From IMG/VR virus record IMGVR_UViG_3300033153_006458, positions 1-30,292 of that record: a stretch of DNA of 30,292 nucleotides. One strand, given 5' to 3'. The notes beneath the pieces are model-generated. The model saw only the letters and a program-made list of their open reading frames with translations, searched no databases and was not told the origin of the DNA. Position 1 is the stretch's first letter. Each line of letters opens with the position of its first letter. The position numbers and the translations under genes were made by a program. Source of the DNA: a virus. This document shows, one piece after another, positions 22,393 to 27,902 of this stretch.

Positions 22393-22589
22393 TTTGTGTC
22401 TCCTATTGATAGTCTTGCGCGCACGCCAAGCACCGCCGCAACGCGGCCGATCATCTCTTCGCCGATGTTGTCACGCGCCAGCAGCATCGTCACCGCAGCG
22501 CGTGACACGCCAAGCCTGCGCGCTAGCTCGGCGCGCGATACGCCAGCGGCAGACATAGCGCGCATGATTTCCAAATTAAACGCGCTCAT
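22389..22589 (-). CDS. Small XRE/Cro-type HTH DNA-binding protein
   Basis: The protein has 66 residues, nearly all a helix-turn-helix domain: EIMRAMSAAGVSRAELARRL, then GVSRAAVTMLLARD as turn and recognition helix. It then has IGRVAAVLGVRARLSIGD, the usual end of a Cro-like fold. It is likely to be a dimeric regulator. It is translationally coupled to both neighbours (ATGA). A plausible target is the set of symmetric repeats in the gap upstream of this operon (23713-23732 or 23806-23844), which would make the operon self-regulated. That link is inferred. Confidence 0.82.
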   Translation of the reverse strand: MSAFNLEIMRAMSAAGVSRAELARRLGVSRAAVTMLLARDNIGEEMIGRVAAVLGVRARLSIGDTK

Positions 22590-22906
22590 TTTCTCAGATC
22601 CTGAATCATCGCCATGATGCGATCTAGCTCAGCATTTCGCTCGCCGGTGCTGCTGCCTCGGCGCCACAGGGTGTCTGTGATCAGGTGCTCAACTCGCTTC
22701 GCTAGCGTGGGCCCGATGATGTCAGCGCGCAGCGCCTCGGCCTCCGCCTCCGCGAGGAGATCCCGATCGCTCAGCGTGGCGTGATATGGCGCCGTTAAGC
22801 AATGCTCGCCCAGATGCGCGGCGCGATAGCCGTCCGCGTCAGATAGCTCTACGCGGGCGCGGAAGTCGTCGATCGTGAGCCGGGTTTCGTTTTCGTCGTT
22901 CTTCAT
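22586..22906 (-). CDS. Small acidic helical protein, unknown function
   Basis: The protein has 106 residues from ATG 22906; a longer frame to 23107 would overlap the upstream gene. The start is supported by GAAGGGGTGACATC just upstream and the ATGA overlap. It is acidic with probable helices: LTIDDFRARVELSDADGYRA, DRDLLAEAEAEALRAD, AKRVEHLITDTLWRRG and a final helix RNAELDRIMAMIQDLRK. No signal or membrane segment and no family I recognise. The conserved-looking helical end suggests a protein-protein role. Confidence 0.7.
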   Translation of the reverse strand: MKNDENETRLTIDDFRARVELSDADGYRAAHLGEHCLTAPYHATLSDRDLLAEAEAEALRADIIGPTLAKRVEHLITDTLWRRGSSTGERNAELDRIMAMIQDLRK

Positions 22907-23343
22907 GATGTCACCCCTTCGTTCCCGGCGGCCCATTCCAGCGCCTTGTCCTCGGCGCTGGGTTGCATGTATCCACGCGACACAAGCATTTCTACGAGCG
23001 CTGTAGTGGCGGCCACCCACTGGCCGCTCGCGTTGAGCATGGCCCGAAATCCCGCAGGGGCCAGTTTCCGATCTTGCCACTCCGATAGCCGCTCCTGCGC
23101 TCGCCACTTTCCATTTGCCGATGTGACGGACACGGCGATCGGATCGGGTGCGCCACCCTCGAATGGCCTGAAAATCAGATACTCCCCTACGCCCAAGGTT
23201 TCCGGGATCCAGCTGAGACCAATATGGGAAAAGCTACCCGCGTAGACGGTTGCGACGTGCTCGCCCGTTGCCCTATCAACGACGGCATAGCGGCGCGAGG
23301 CGTTTGGGAGAGTGGCTGTTTTGATGGCGGCTGCGTTCTTCAT
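22903..23343 (-). CDS. Small protein of unknown function with MKN start
   Basis: The protein has 146 residues from ATG 23343, preceded by GGAGCGGGTGTCATC and an ATGA overlap; upstream extension to 23427 is unlikely. It contains RRYAVVDRATGEHVATVYAG as a strand pair, YLIFRPFEGG, KWRAQERLSEWQD and a C-terminal Ala/Glu helix. The first 15 bases and upstream region are nearly identical to those of the next gene. No membrane segment. I do not recognise a family. It may be a small DNA-metabolism or host-takeover protein, given the operon, but this is a guess. Confidence 0.7.
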   Translation of the reverse strand: MKNAAAIKTATLPNASRRYAVVDRATGEHVATVYAGSFSHIGLSWIPETLGVGEYLIFRPFEGGAPDPIAVSVTSANGKWRAQERLSEWQDRKLAPAGFRAMLNASGQWVAATTALVEMLVSRGYMQPSAEDKALEWAAGNEGVTS

Positions 23344-23678
23344 GATGACACCCGCTCCCGCGTTCGGTTGCCGACAACAACCTGTCGGCCGTTGCTGCCG
23401 TCCACCATAATGAATCGCGCGCGCCATGCTCCGCTACGGCGATCCAGGTTTCCACTACGCGGCTCTGCCGCACGAGCGCCTAGCCCAGATCCGTAGTCGG
23501 ATTGAAAATTAAGATCGCCTCGGTGGATGCCGCGTGCCTCGGCGGCGCGGTACACGGCGCGCCATGAGGTAAATACCTCTACGTCAAAACCATCGCTCAA
23601 CAGGCGGCCGTTGCCGAACGCGCCGCATGAGCTGAAGTAGTGCTGTGAGAATGTGATCTGTAATGCGCTCTTCTTCAT
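23340..23678 (-). CDS. Small protein of unknown function, first gene of the methyltransferase operon
   Basis: The protein has 112 residues. ATG 23678 has AGGAG seven bases upstream. The N-terminal half (ALQITFSQHYFSSCGAFG, FDVEVFTSWRAVYRAAEARG) is structured; the C-terminal half is Arg/Gly/Ser-rich with RSGAWRARFIMVDG and a strand. It overlaps the next gene by ATGA. The 178-base gap upstream, with two symmetric elements, probably holds its promoter. No family recognised. Confidence 0.68.
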   Translation of the reverse strand: MKKSALQITFSQHYFSSCGAFGNGRLLSDGFDVEVFTSWRAVYRAAEARGIHRGDLNFQSDYGSGLGARAAEPRSGNLDRRSGAWRARFIMVDGSNGRQVVVGNRTRERVSS

Positions 23679-23712
23679 GTTCGGCTCCTGGTTTCAAATG
23701 GTTCTGTTGCAC

Positions 23713-23732
23713 TGTTAATCTGTGCATTAACA
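23713..23732. repeat. Inverted repeat, candidate operator
   Basis: TGTTAAT at 23713-23719 and ATTAACA at 23726-23732 are perfect inverted arms around a six-base spacer (CTGTGC). The arms are AT-rich in a GC-rich genome and lie 35 bases upstream of the first gene of the leftward operon. That fits a dimeric HTH repressor site. Confidence 0.6.
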
Positions 23733-23805
23733 AGAGTGGCGCAAGTGGGCAGCCGCTCTTTTGTGCGCAAAGCCGCGGTATTGTTGAGGTTCTTTTTTCC
23801 GGCTG

Positions 23806-23844
23806 GCTATGCTCGAGCTATGCAACGAATAGCTGCCGAATAGC
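23806..23844. promoter_or_regulatory. Four-half-site symmetric element, candidate operator
   Basis: GCTATGC occurs at 23806 and 23817, each copy 11 bases apart. GAATAGC (inverse of GCTATTC) occurs at 23827 and 23838, also 11 bases apart. The order is two direct copies then two inverted copies, with N4 inside each pair and N3 at the centre. Consensus half-site GCTATKC. It lies just downstream of the TATATA at 23850-23855 for leftward transcription, a position where a repressor would block initiation. Confidence 0.6.
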
Positions 23845-23856
23845 GCTTGTATATAC

Positions 23857-24018
23857 CTAATTGGGCGTCTCTGGGTCGCGTAGCCACTGCACCCAGGCGC
23901 GCGTGAAGAGCAAGAAGGCGAGCAGCTCACAATCGGCCACGCCATCGCGCGAGGCGTCGAGCGGCTCACCGCGTCGGCGCGCATCGACGAAGGCAACTGC
24001 GAGCTGCGCGCGCGTCAC
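23857..24018 (-). CDS. Small 53-residue protein, unknown function
   Basis: The leftward frame from GTG 24018 to TAG 23857 gives 53 residues: it begins MTRAQLAVAFVDARRRGEP, has CELLAFLLFTRAWVQWLRD as a hydrophobic helix, and ends PETPN. The start overlaps the upstream gene's stop (GTGA), the same coupling used at many junctions in this window. It would close the recombination operon. A longer leftward frame at 23727-23996 in another register has no such coupling and is treated as a shadow. The function is unknown. Confidence 0.7.
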   Translation of the reverse strand: MTRAQLAVAFVDARRRGEPLDASRDGVADCELLAFLLFTRAWVQWLRDPETPN

Positions 24019-24206
24019 TCGGCGGCGCCCGGGTTTGGGATTACCTCGGCGCGGCCGTCCGACACCACCAGCGCAAGGCCGGGGCCAAGCGCGCGCAGCA
24101 CCGCGTCGAGCAGCGCGGCGTGCTCGGTGGATTCGATTTGCATCTGCGCGCGCGCTACCGCGGCGAGCAGATCGCTAGCTTTGCAGCTGATCGAAAATGG
24201 GATCAT
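24015..24206 (-). CDS. Small protein following the annealing protein, unknown function
   Basis: The protein has 63 residues from ATG 24206 (ATGA overlap with the recombination gene). It reads MIPFSISCKASDLLAAVARA, then a helix with AALLDAVLRALGPG and a strand LALVVSDGRAEVIP. The fold looks like a small helix-strand domain. It is coupled at both ends (ATGA and GTGA). No family recognised. The place in a recombination cluster suggests an accessory DNA-metabolism role, inferred only from position. Confidence 0.7.
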   Translation of the reverse strand: MIPFSISCKASDLLAAVARAQMQIESTEHAALLDAVLRALGPGLALVVSDGRAEVIPNPGAAE

Positions 24207-24982
24207 CCGTCGAGCCCCGGCATCGGCACCATTTCGCCTGTGGATCCGTCGTACTCATAACCGGGCTCAGGCGTCGGCGCCTTCTTCCGGCGTCGCTTTG
24301 CCTTGGCCGGCGGTGGCCCACTGAGACGTGCGCGCGCGGCCTTATAATCCACGCGCAAGCCTAGCGCTTCGTTCTCCGTCAAGTCCTCGATCGCGTCGGC
24401 GCTGTTCTCATACCAGCTATTAAGCTCCTCGGCGCTGTCGCACTCGGCGATCCCATGGCGCAGCGCGCCTATGGCCTGCTCGCGCTGTGGATCGAAGTGC
24501 TGCGGCTGCGCGCCTGGCATGGTGTCGATCTCACTCTCGTCAAGCAGCCCGAGCCCGCAGATCGAAAGCGTGACGCGCCTCTTGGCCTTCGTCTCTGTCT
24601 TCATGAATGCATTGGCGAGCTTGTCGCCGGAGCACCCCTTGATGGGGATCGCCCCGATGGACTCATCTGTCCGGCCGTCGGGCATCGACGCGCGAGCAGT
24701 GACAATGAATACATCGCCGATCTGCTCTCGGCTTGTGATCTGGACGCTGACTTTGTGGATCCGGCGTAGCTGATCGGTGGCGTCCTTTTTGACATAGAGC
24801 ACCGTGCGCCCTTGGAAAGTCAGAAAGTCGAACGGCCTCGTCAGGGGGTTGAGCCCGAGCGATTCGCACGTTGCTCGAAAGAGCGCGATCCGCTCCGAGC
24901 TGCTGAGCTTGCTTAAGTCTCCGGTGGCGACGACGCGCTCCATTGCTGATGCCGCGTCCGCGTGTATGGCTAGATCTGTCAT
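24203..24982 (-). CDS. Single-strand annealing protein, RecT-like
   Basis: The protein has 259 residues. The N-terminal two-thirds show the RecT-like layout: LFRATCESLGLNPLTRPFDF, KKDATDQLRRIHKVSVQI, then GAIPIKGCSGDKLANAFMK, TKAKRRVTLSICGLG and LLDESEI. These proteins coat and anneal single-stranded DNA during phage recombination. The C-terminal 70 residues are Lys/Pro/Ala-rich with AKAKRRRKKAP and then an acidic end GYEYDGSTGEM. ATG 24982 has AGGAG seven bases upstream, and that site contains the exonuclease's stop. Its partner is the YqaJ-type exonuclease just upstream. The family is inferred from the pattern and the pairing. Confidence 0.75.
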   Translation of the reverse strand: MTDLAIHADAASAMERVVATGDLSKLSSSERIALFRATCESLGLNPLTRPFDFLTFQGRTVLYVKKDATDQLRRIHKVSVQITSREQIGDVFIVTARASMPDGRTDESIGAIPIKGCSGDKLANAFMKTETKAKRRVTLSICGLGLLDESEIDTMPGAQPQHFDPQREQAIGALRHGIAECDSAEELNSWYENSADAIEDLTENEALGLRVDYKAARARLSGPPPAKAKRRRKKAPTPEPGYEYDGSTGEMVPMPGLDG

Positions 24983-24991
24983 TTGCTACTC

Positions 24992-25933
24992 CTATTTTTT
25001 TGGATAAAAACCGAAACGACGACGGCTCTCGCCGCGGTGCCGATCGGTGATGGCGTCGGCGATTGGACTGCCGGCGATTTCCTCGGCGACGGCCCGCCAC
25101 TTGATGGATCCGGCCTGCGCCTTCCACGTGGCTCGGCCCCAGTCGCCGGCCATCGCGCTGTGCTCTCCGAGCAGGCCGCACATTTCGGCCTGTAGCACGC
25201 GCTCACGGTCGCGCGCCGCTTTGATGGATGTGCGTAGCGTCAGCAGCTCGGCGGCGATCTCCGTCGCTCCTGGCGGCGCCTCGGCGGCGTCTAGCGTCTC
25301 GACGGGATAGCGCAGCCGCGCGAGCGTCAGCAGTGCTTCGCCGTCGCCTTCCGGCGCGACGTTGCCCACCACATTGCGGAGCCAAAAATCGCGGCCGATG
25401 TCCATCAGGCTCTTGATCATCGACTCATCCCGCGGCGTGTAGTGGCGCTGATAGTCGGTGCCCCCGATGACGGGCGCCACGTGCACGCCGTCCAGATCGG
25501 CGCACTTGGCTTGCCACTGCGCTTGAGCGCGCACGTACCCCGGCACGCCTTCGCGCCAGTGGTGCGCGAGCCGCGAGCCTACCATCTTGATCTCAAGGCC
25601 CGTCCCATCCGGCAGCAGCCGATCGGGCGTAGCGCTAGCCCATGGCTCACCCGCGCAAACCGCCGCGCTGGTGGGCTCGACGAGCAGCGCCGGATCGATC
25701 GCCAGATCCTCTGCCACCATGCGCGCGATTGCTGGCTCGAACGCGTGGCCGATCCTCATCGCGCCTTCTGGCGGCGACGCCTCGATCATCGGTGGGATCT
25801 CCCCATCGCGGCCGCGGCGTTTGCGCATCCACACGTCCAGCGCCCCGCCCCACGGTGAGATCCCTGCGACGGCGGCGATCTCACTCGCGCCGAGCGTCCG
25901 CGTTCGAGCTTCCAGCTGATCGGCGCTTAGCAT
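24992..25933 (-). CDS. YqaJ-type viral recombinase exonuclease
   Basis: The protein has 313 residues from ATG 25933, chosen for GGGAGG eight bases upstream. It shows the YqaJ/lambda-exonuclease nuclease motifs: LGASEIAAVAGISPWGG (the 'G.S...G.SP' start), GHAFEPAIARMVAE with Glu, ASATPDRLL then LEIKMVGS giving the D...E.K core, and RAQAQWQAKC (Q motif). Beyond about residue 215 it is helical and includes ELLTLRTSIKAARDRE. It would resect double-stranded ends 5'-to-3' and load the annealing protein, as in Red alpha/beta. The seven-base overlap with the upstream gene supports one operon. Confidence 0.85.
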   Translation of the reverse strand: MLSADQLEARTRTLGASEIAAVAGISPWGGALDVWMRKRRGRDGEIPPMIEASPPEGAMRIGHAFEPAIARMVAEDLAIDPALLVEPTSAAVCAGEPWASATPDRLLPDGTGLEIKMVGSRLAHHWREGVPGYVRAQAQWQAKCADLDGVHVAPVIGGTDYQRHYTPRDESMIKSLMDIGRDFWLRNVVGNVAPEGDGEALLTLARLRYPVETLDAAEAPPGATEIAAELLTLRTSIKAARDRERVLQAEMCGLLGEHSAMAGDWGRATWKAQAGSIKWRAVAEEIAGSPIADAITDRHRGESRRRFGFYPKK

Positions 25934-26268
25934 TGCGACGCCTCCCAGCGCATGGCGTCGATGCTCTCGCGCTCTGCGAGCAGCCCGCTGCCGTCTTCGA
26001 CGTATCCGGCATGATGCAAAATGCTGCGCATTTGCTGCTCCAGACGCACGCGCGTAAAGCGCCACCGCTCGCCGGATGTGTAGGGATCGCTGCTCTGATC
26101 GAGAGCTTCGGACAGCGCGACGATCGCGACGTTGGCCCAGTCGGCCGGCGTCAGATCAAGCGCCCCCAGCGCTCCGTCGATCTGTGCCATCTTGACTTCG
26201 GAGCTGTGGATCGGCCGCCGCGCATTGCGGAGCGTGTTGGGTGGAGTGATCGGCTTTTTTTCGCTCAT
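25927..26268 (-). CDS. Unknown protein, first clear gene of the recombination operon
   Basis: The protein has 113 residues from ATG 26268 (MSEKKPITPPNTLRNARR), with GGGAG about nine bases upstream; the longer frame from 26319 is less likely. The middle is helical (AQIDGALGALDLTPADWANV, IVALSEALDQ, RFTRVRLEQQMRSILHHAG). It overlaps the exonuclease start. It has no membrane segment. Small genes upstream of phage exonucleases are often host-nuclease inhibitors or single-strand-binding factors, but nothing in the sequence proves that here. Confidence 0.65.
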   Translation of the reverse strand: MSEKKPITPPNTLRNARRPIHSSEVKMAQIDGALGALDLTPADWANVAIVALSEALDQSSDPYTSGERWRFTRVRLEQQMRSILHHAGYVEDGSGLLAERESIDAMRWEASQC

Positions 26269-26380
26269 AGTTCTTTTCTCCCGTTTGGCCGCAGAGCTCG
26301 CACGGAACGACGCGCCCAAAGGCCATCGCCGATCCCGTGTCCAAGCAGATGCTGCATGTGATCGATCGCACTATGCGCAT
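26156..26380 (-). CDS. Possible zinc-ribbon small protein overlapping the next gene
   Basis: The frame gives 74 residues from ATG 26380. The first 32, which lie outside the neighbouring gene, contain C-x2-C and a second C-x2-C fourteen residues later (CSICLDTG and PCELCGQTG), a zinc-ribbon pattern. The rest overlaps the gene starting at 26268 in another frame and becomes compositionally poor. The real protein may be only the N-terminal part followed by a non-selected tail. Start: GAGGTG about ten bases upstream. The zinc-binding reading is moderately good, the full length doubtful. Confidence 0.42.
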   Translation of the reverse strand: MRIVRSITCSICLDTGSAMAFGRVVPCELCGQTGEKNYERKKADHSTQHAPQCAAADPQLRSQDGTDRRSAGGA

Positions 26381-26461
26381 ACTAATACAACACCTCGCGC
26401 CGGTGGTGTAGTTTTTCGCAATCTCTCGCGATTTGCTGCGTGCGCTTGCAATCGTAGGTGC
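26381..26461. promoter_or_regulatory. Divergent promoter region with GCAATC half-sites
   Basis: This gap separates the leftward recombination genes from the rightward XRE regulator. GCAATC occurs at 26418 and 26448, with an inverted-like GATTTGC at 26430. These could be operator half-sites for the adjacent regulator. I see no clean -10/-35 pair. The element is weak but the divergent layout makes a control region likely. Confidence 0.45.
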
Positions 26462-26743
26462 ATGCGCGTACTACTAGCCACCATGACAACCAGGACAACA
26501 GCGCGCGCACAGCTGGCGCGCGAAATGGCAGCGCGCGGCCTGCGTCAGGCCGATCTGGCCGAGCAGCTGGCGGTGACCCAGACGAGTGTCTCGCTCTGGC
26601 TCCGCGGACTAAGTAGGCCCAAGCCGCACCTGCGGATGGCTCTCGAGCGGCTTCTTAAGATCCCAACGCGCGGTTGGTTGACGGTAGCCGAGCGCGATGC
26701 GCTGGAGCTGGTGCGACGCCGCACGGAGGACACGGCTCCGTGA
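26462..26743 (+). CDS. XRE-family transcriptional regulator
   Basis: The protein has 93 residues from ATG 26462 (or 86 from ATG 26483). The helix-turn-helix is at about 30-55 of the longer form: GLRQADLAEQLAVTQTSVSL then WLRGLSRPKPHLR, the XRE/Cro signature with a Q-A-D-L-A-E turn. The remaining C-terminal part, LTVAERDALELVRRRTED, is a short helix. It faces the leftward recombination operon across a shared gap, so it may control both directions, as Cro or CI does. GTGA overlap couples the next gene. No dimerisation domain for a full CI repressor is visible. Confidence 0.85.
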   Translation: MRVLLATMTTRTTARAQLAREMAARGLRQADLAEQLAVTQTSVSLWLRGLSRPKPHLRMALERLLKIPTRGWLTVAERDALELVRRRTEDTAP

Positions 26744-27057
26744 TCGAACTGGGCGATTTGTGCGATCTCGATCAGGGGCTCGGTGAGCCCGGACGCGATG
26801 CCATTTGTGTCACATGCGGCATGCGACGCGGAGAGCACGCGCTATTCGGTCGCGATAGGTGCCCGCTTTTCGCTGCCGGTGAGCATGGATGGTGGCTCTG
26901 CGGCTGGAAGGATTCCCGCTTTGCGCCGGCCGGCCCATCGATGCCCCGCGCGCGCTGCGTTTGCCGCAACTGCTGCGAGCCGCTTAGCGCCCACAGTGGC
27001 CTAAAATGCCGCACCGAAGAGGGCCGCCACTTCGTGCCCGGAGCGAGGTTCCGATAA
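26740..27057 (+). CDS. Cys-rich zinc-binding small protein
   Basis: The protein has 105 residues from GTG 26740 (GTGA overlap). It has two Cys clusters: AICVTCGMRRGEHALFGRDR followed by CP, and CVCRNCCEPLSAHSG followed by KC. The spacing C-x2-C...H...C and C-x2-C...H..C suggests one or two zinc sites; similar 'CG..R.EH' proteins occur in other phages. The stop overlaps the replication gene start (TAATG). It may assist replication or bind DNA; that is inferred from neighbours. Confidence 0.72.
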   Translation: MIELGDLCDLDQGLGEPGRDAICVTCGMRRGEHALFGRDRCPLFAAGEHGWWLCGWKDSRFAPAGPSMPRARCVCRNCCEPLSAHSGLKCRTEEGRHFVPGARFR

Positions 27058-27902
27058 TGTGGTGGCGCATCGACGATGATCTACATAGCCATCCCAAGGC
27101 CGTAGCCGCTGGCGATGCCGCGCTTGGTCTCTGGGTGCGGCTTGGTAGCTGGAGCGCCAAGCACGGGACGGGCGGACGCATAGCAAGTGCCATAGCAAGT
27201 GCCATGGCAAGTGATATGGCAAAACTCTCGCGGCTCGTGGATGTGGGGTTGCTCGATCAGGACGACGACGGCGGCGACTATTGGCTTCACGACTGGGACG
27301 AGTACAACCCGACGGCGGACGAAGCAGCGGCGCTCAAGAAAAAGCGCAGCGAAGCCGGCAAGTTGGGCGCCCGGCGCCGGTGGGGCACCCCGGACGACGA
27401 TGGCAAACGCCATGGCAAAACCCATAGCAAACGCAATGGCAAACGCATGGCAAACGGCATAGCAAAACGATGCCCCGTACCCGTACCCGATCCCGATCTA
27501 AATACACAAACACGCGCGCGAGGGCTTCCGAAGGAATGGCAGCCGAGCCAGGCCCATCGCGATCTGGCGACGAGCAACGGGATCGATCTGGATCTCTCCG
27601 TCGTCGCTTTCCGGGGCCACTACGACGGCAAGCGCTGCAAGAGCTGGAATGGGAGATTCGCCACATGGCTGGCCAATGAAATCCGATTTGCCCGTGAGCG
27701 CGCTCAGCGCGCCGCTAAGGGGCCCAAGGGATCGTACAGGCGCAGCCGCGCTGGCGGCGGGATCGTCCGTTCTGACGCCGATGGTAACGAGCTATGCCCC
27801 GTTTGCGGCGAGGGTTTCACCCACACCCCGCAGGGCGGTTACATCTGCAAAAAATGCCGGCTGCCGGCGGCGACGATTATCCAAAGGAGCGCGCGAAAAT
27901 GA
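27057..27902 (+). CDS. Replication initiation protein with winged-helix N-terminus and embedded iterons
   Basis: The protein has 281 residues from ATG 27057. Residues 1-75 match the winged-helix start of phage initiators: WWRIDDDLHSHPKAVAAGDA, LGLWVRLGSWSAKHGT, then LVDVGLLDQDDD. About 110-140 is Arg/Lys-rich with GKRHGKTHSKRNGKR, coded by one of two iteron-like arrays. About 155-215 resembles DnaT-type domains (LPKEWQPSQAHRDLATSNGI, FRGHYDG, WNGRFATWLANE). The C-terminus has a zinc-finger pattern CPVCGEG and CKKC. Such initiators bind iterons and load a helicase, as lambda O does. Start chosen for the TAATG overlap. The initiator call is inferred from pattern, the iterons and the neighbours. 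Confidence 0.75.
   Translation: MWWRIDDDLHSHPKAVAAGDAALGLWVRLGSWSAKHGTGGRIASAIASAMASDMAKLSRLVDVGLLDQDDDGGDYWLHDWDEYNPTADEAAALKKKRSEAGKLGARRRWGTPDDDGKRHGKTHSKRNGKRMANGIAKRCPVPVPDPDLNTQTRARGLPKEWQPSQAHRDLATSNGIDLDLSVVAFRGHYDGKRCKSWNGRFATWLANEIRFARERAQRAAKGPKGSYRRSRAGGGIVRSDADGNELCPVCGEGFTHTPQGGYICKKCRLPAATIIQRSARK
27179..27226 (+). repeat. Iteron-like block A: four 12-bp tandem units
   Basis: Units at 27179, 27191, 27203 and 27215 read CATAGCAAGTGC, CATAGCAAGTGC, CATGGCAAGTGA and TATGGCAAAACT. The core is ATRGCAA in all four with exact 12-base spacing. It lies inside the initiator gene, coding the IASA-type repeat. Confidence 0.85.
27399..27469 (+). repeat. Iteron-like block B: six units of the same core, 11-12 bp spacing
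   Basis: The core ATRGCAA recurs at 27400, 27412, 27424, 27436, 27447 and 27459, for example GATGGCAAACGC, CATGGCAAAACC and CATAGCAAACGC. The step between the fourth and fifth units is 11 rather than 12, which shifts the reading frame over the motif, yet the DNA core is kept. Together with block A this makes ten copies in 291 bases. Confidence 0.85.

Larger units (their letters stand above)
23679..23856 (-). promoter_or_regulatory. Regulatory gap upstream of the methyltransferase operon
   Basis: No convincing gene lies in this stretch on either strand. It holds a four-half-site symmetric element (23806-23844), a TATATA hexamer at 23850-23855 that could be a -10 box for leftward transcription, and an inverted repeat at 23713-23732. 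No good -35 is visible for that -10. It contains no GATC, unlike the genes around it. Confidence 0.55.

Noticed and set aside
23663-23860. Rightward 65-codon frame in the regulatory gap
   Set aside because: Starts inside a leftward gene, Cys/Ser-rich, no binding site, and covers both repeat elements.
23850-23878. A full sigma70 promoter with TATATA as -10
   Set aside because: No TTGACA-like hexamer lies 16-18 bases upstream on the leftward strand, so only a possible -10 is noted.
23727-23996. Leftward 89-codon frame crossing the regulatory gap
   Set aside because: Would cover the symmetric element and conflicts with the GTGA-coupled 53-residue gene; composition is Ser/Arg-rich with no motif.
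25642-26361. Rightward 239-codon frame opposite the exonuclease
   Set aside because: Arg/Pro/Ala-rich shadow; the leftward exonuclease has clear catalytic motifs.
27179-27469. Repeats considered as a CRISPR array
   Set aside because: Units are only 11-12 bases, tandem without spacers and inside a coding gene; iterons are the better explanation.
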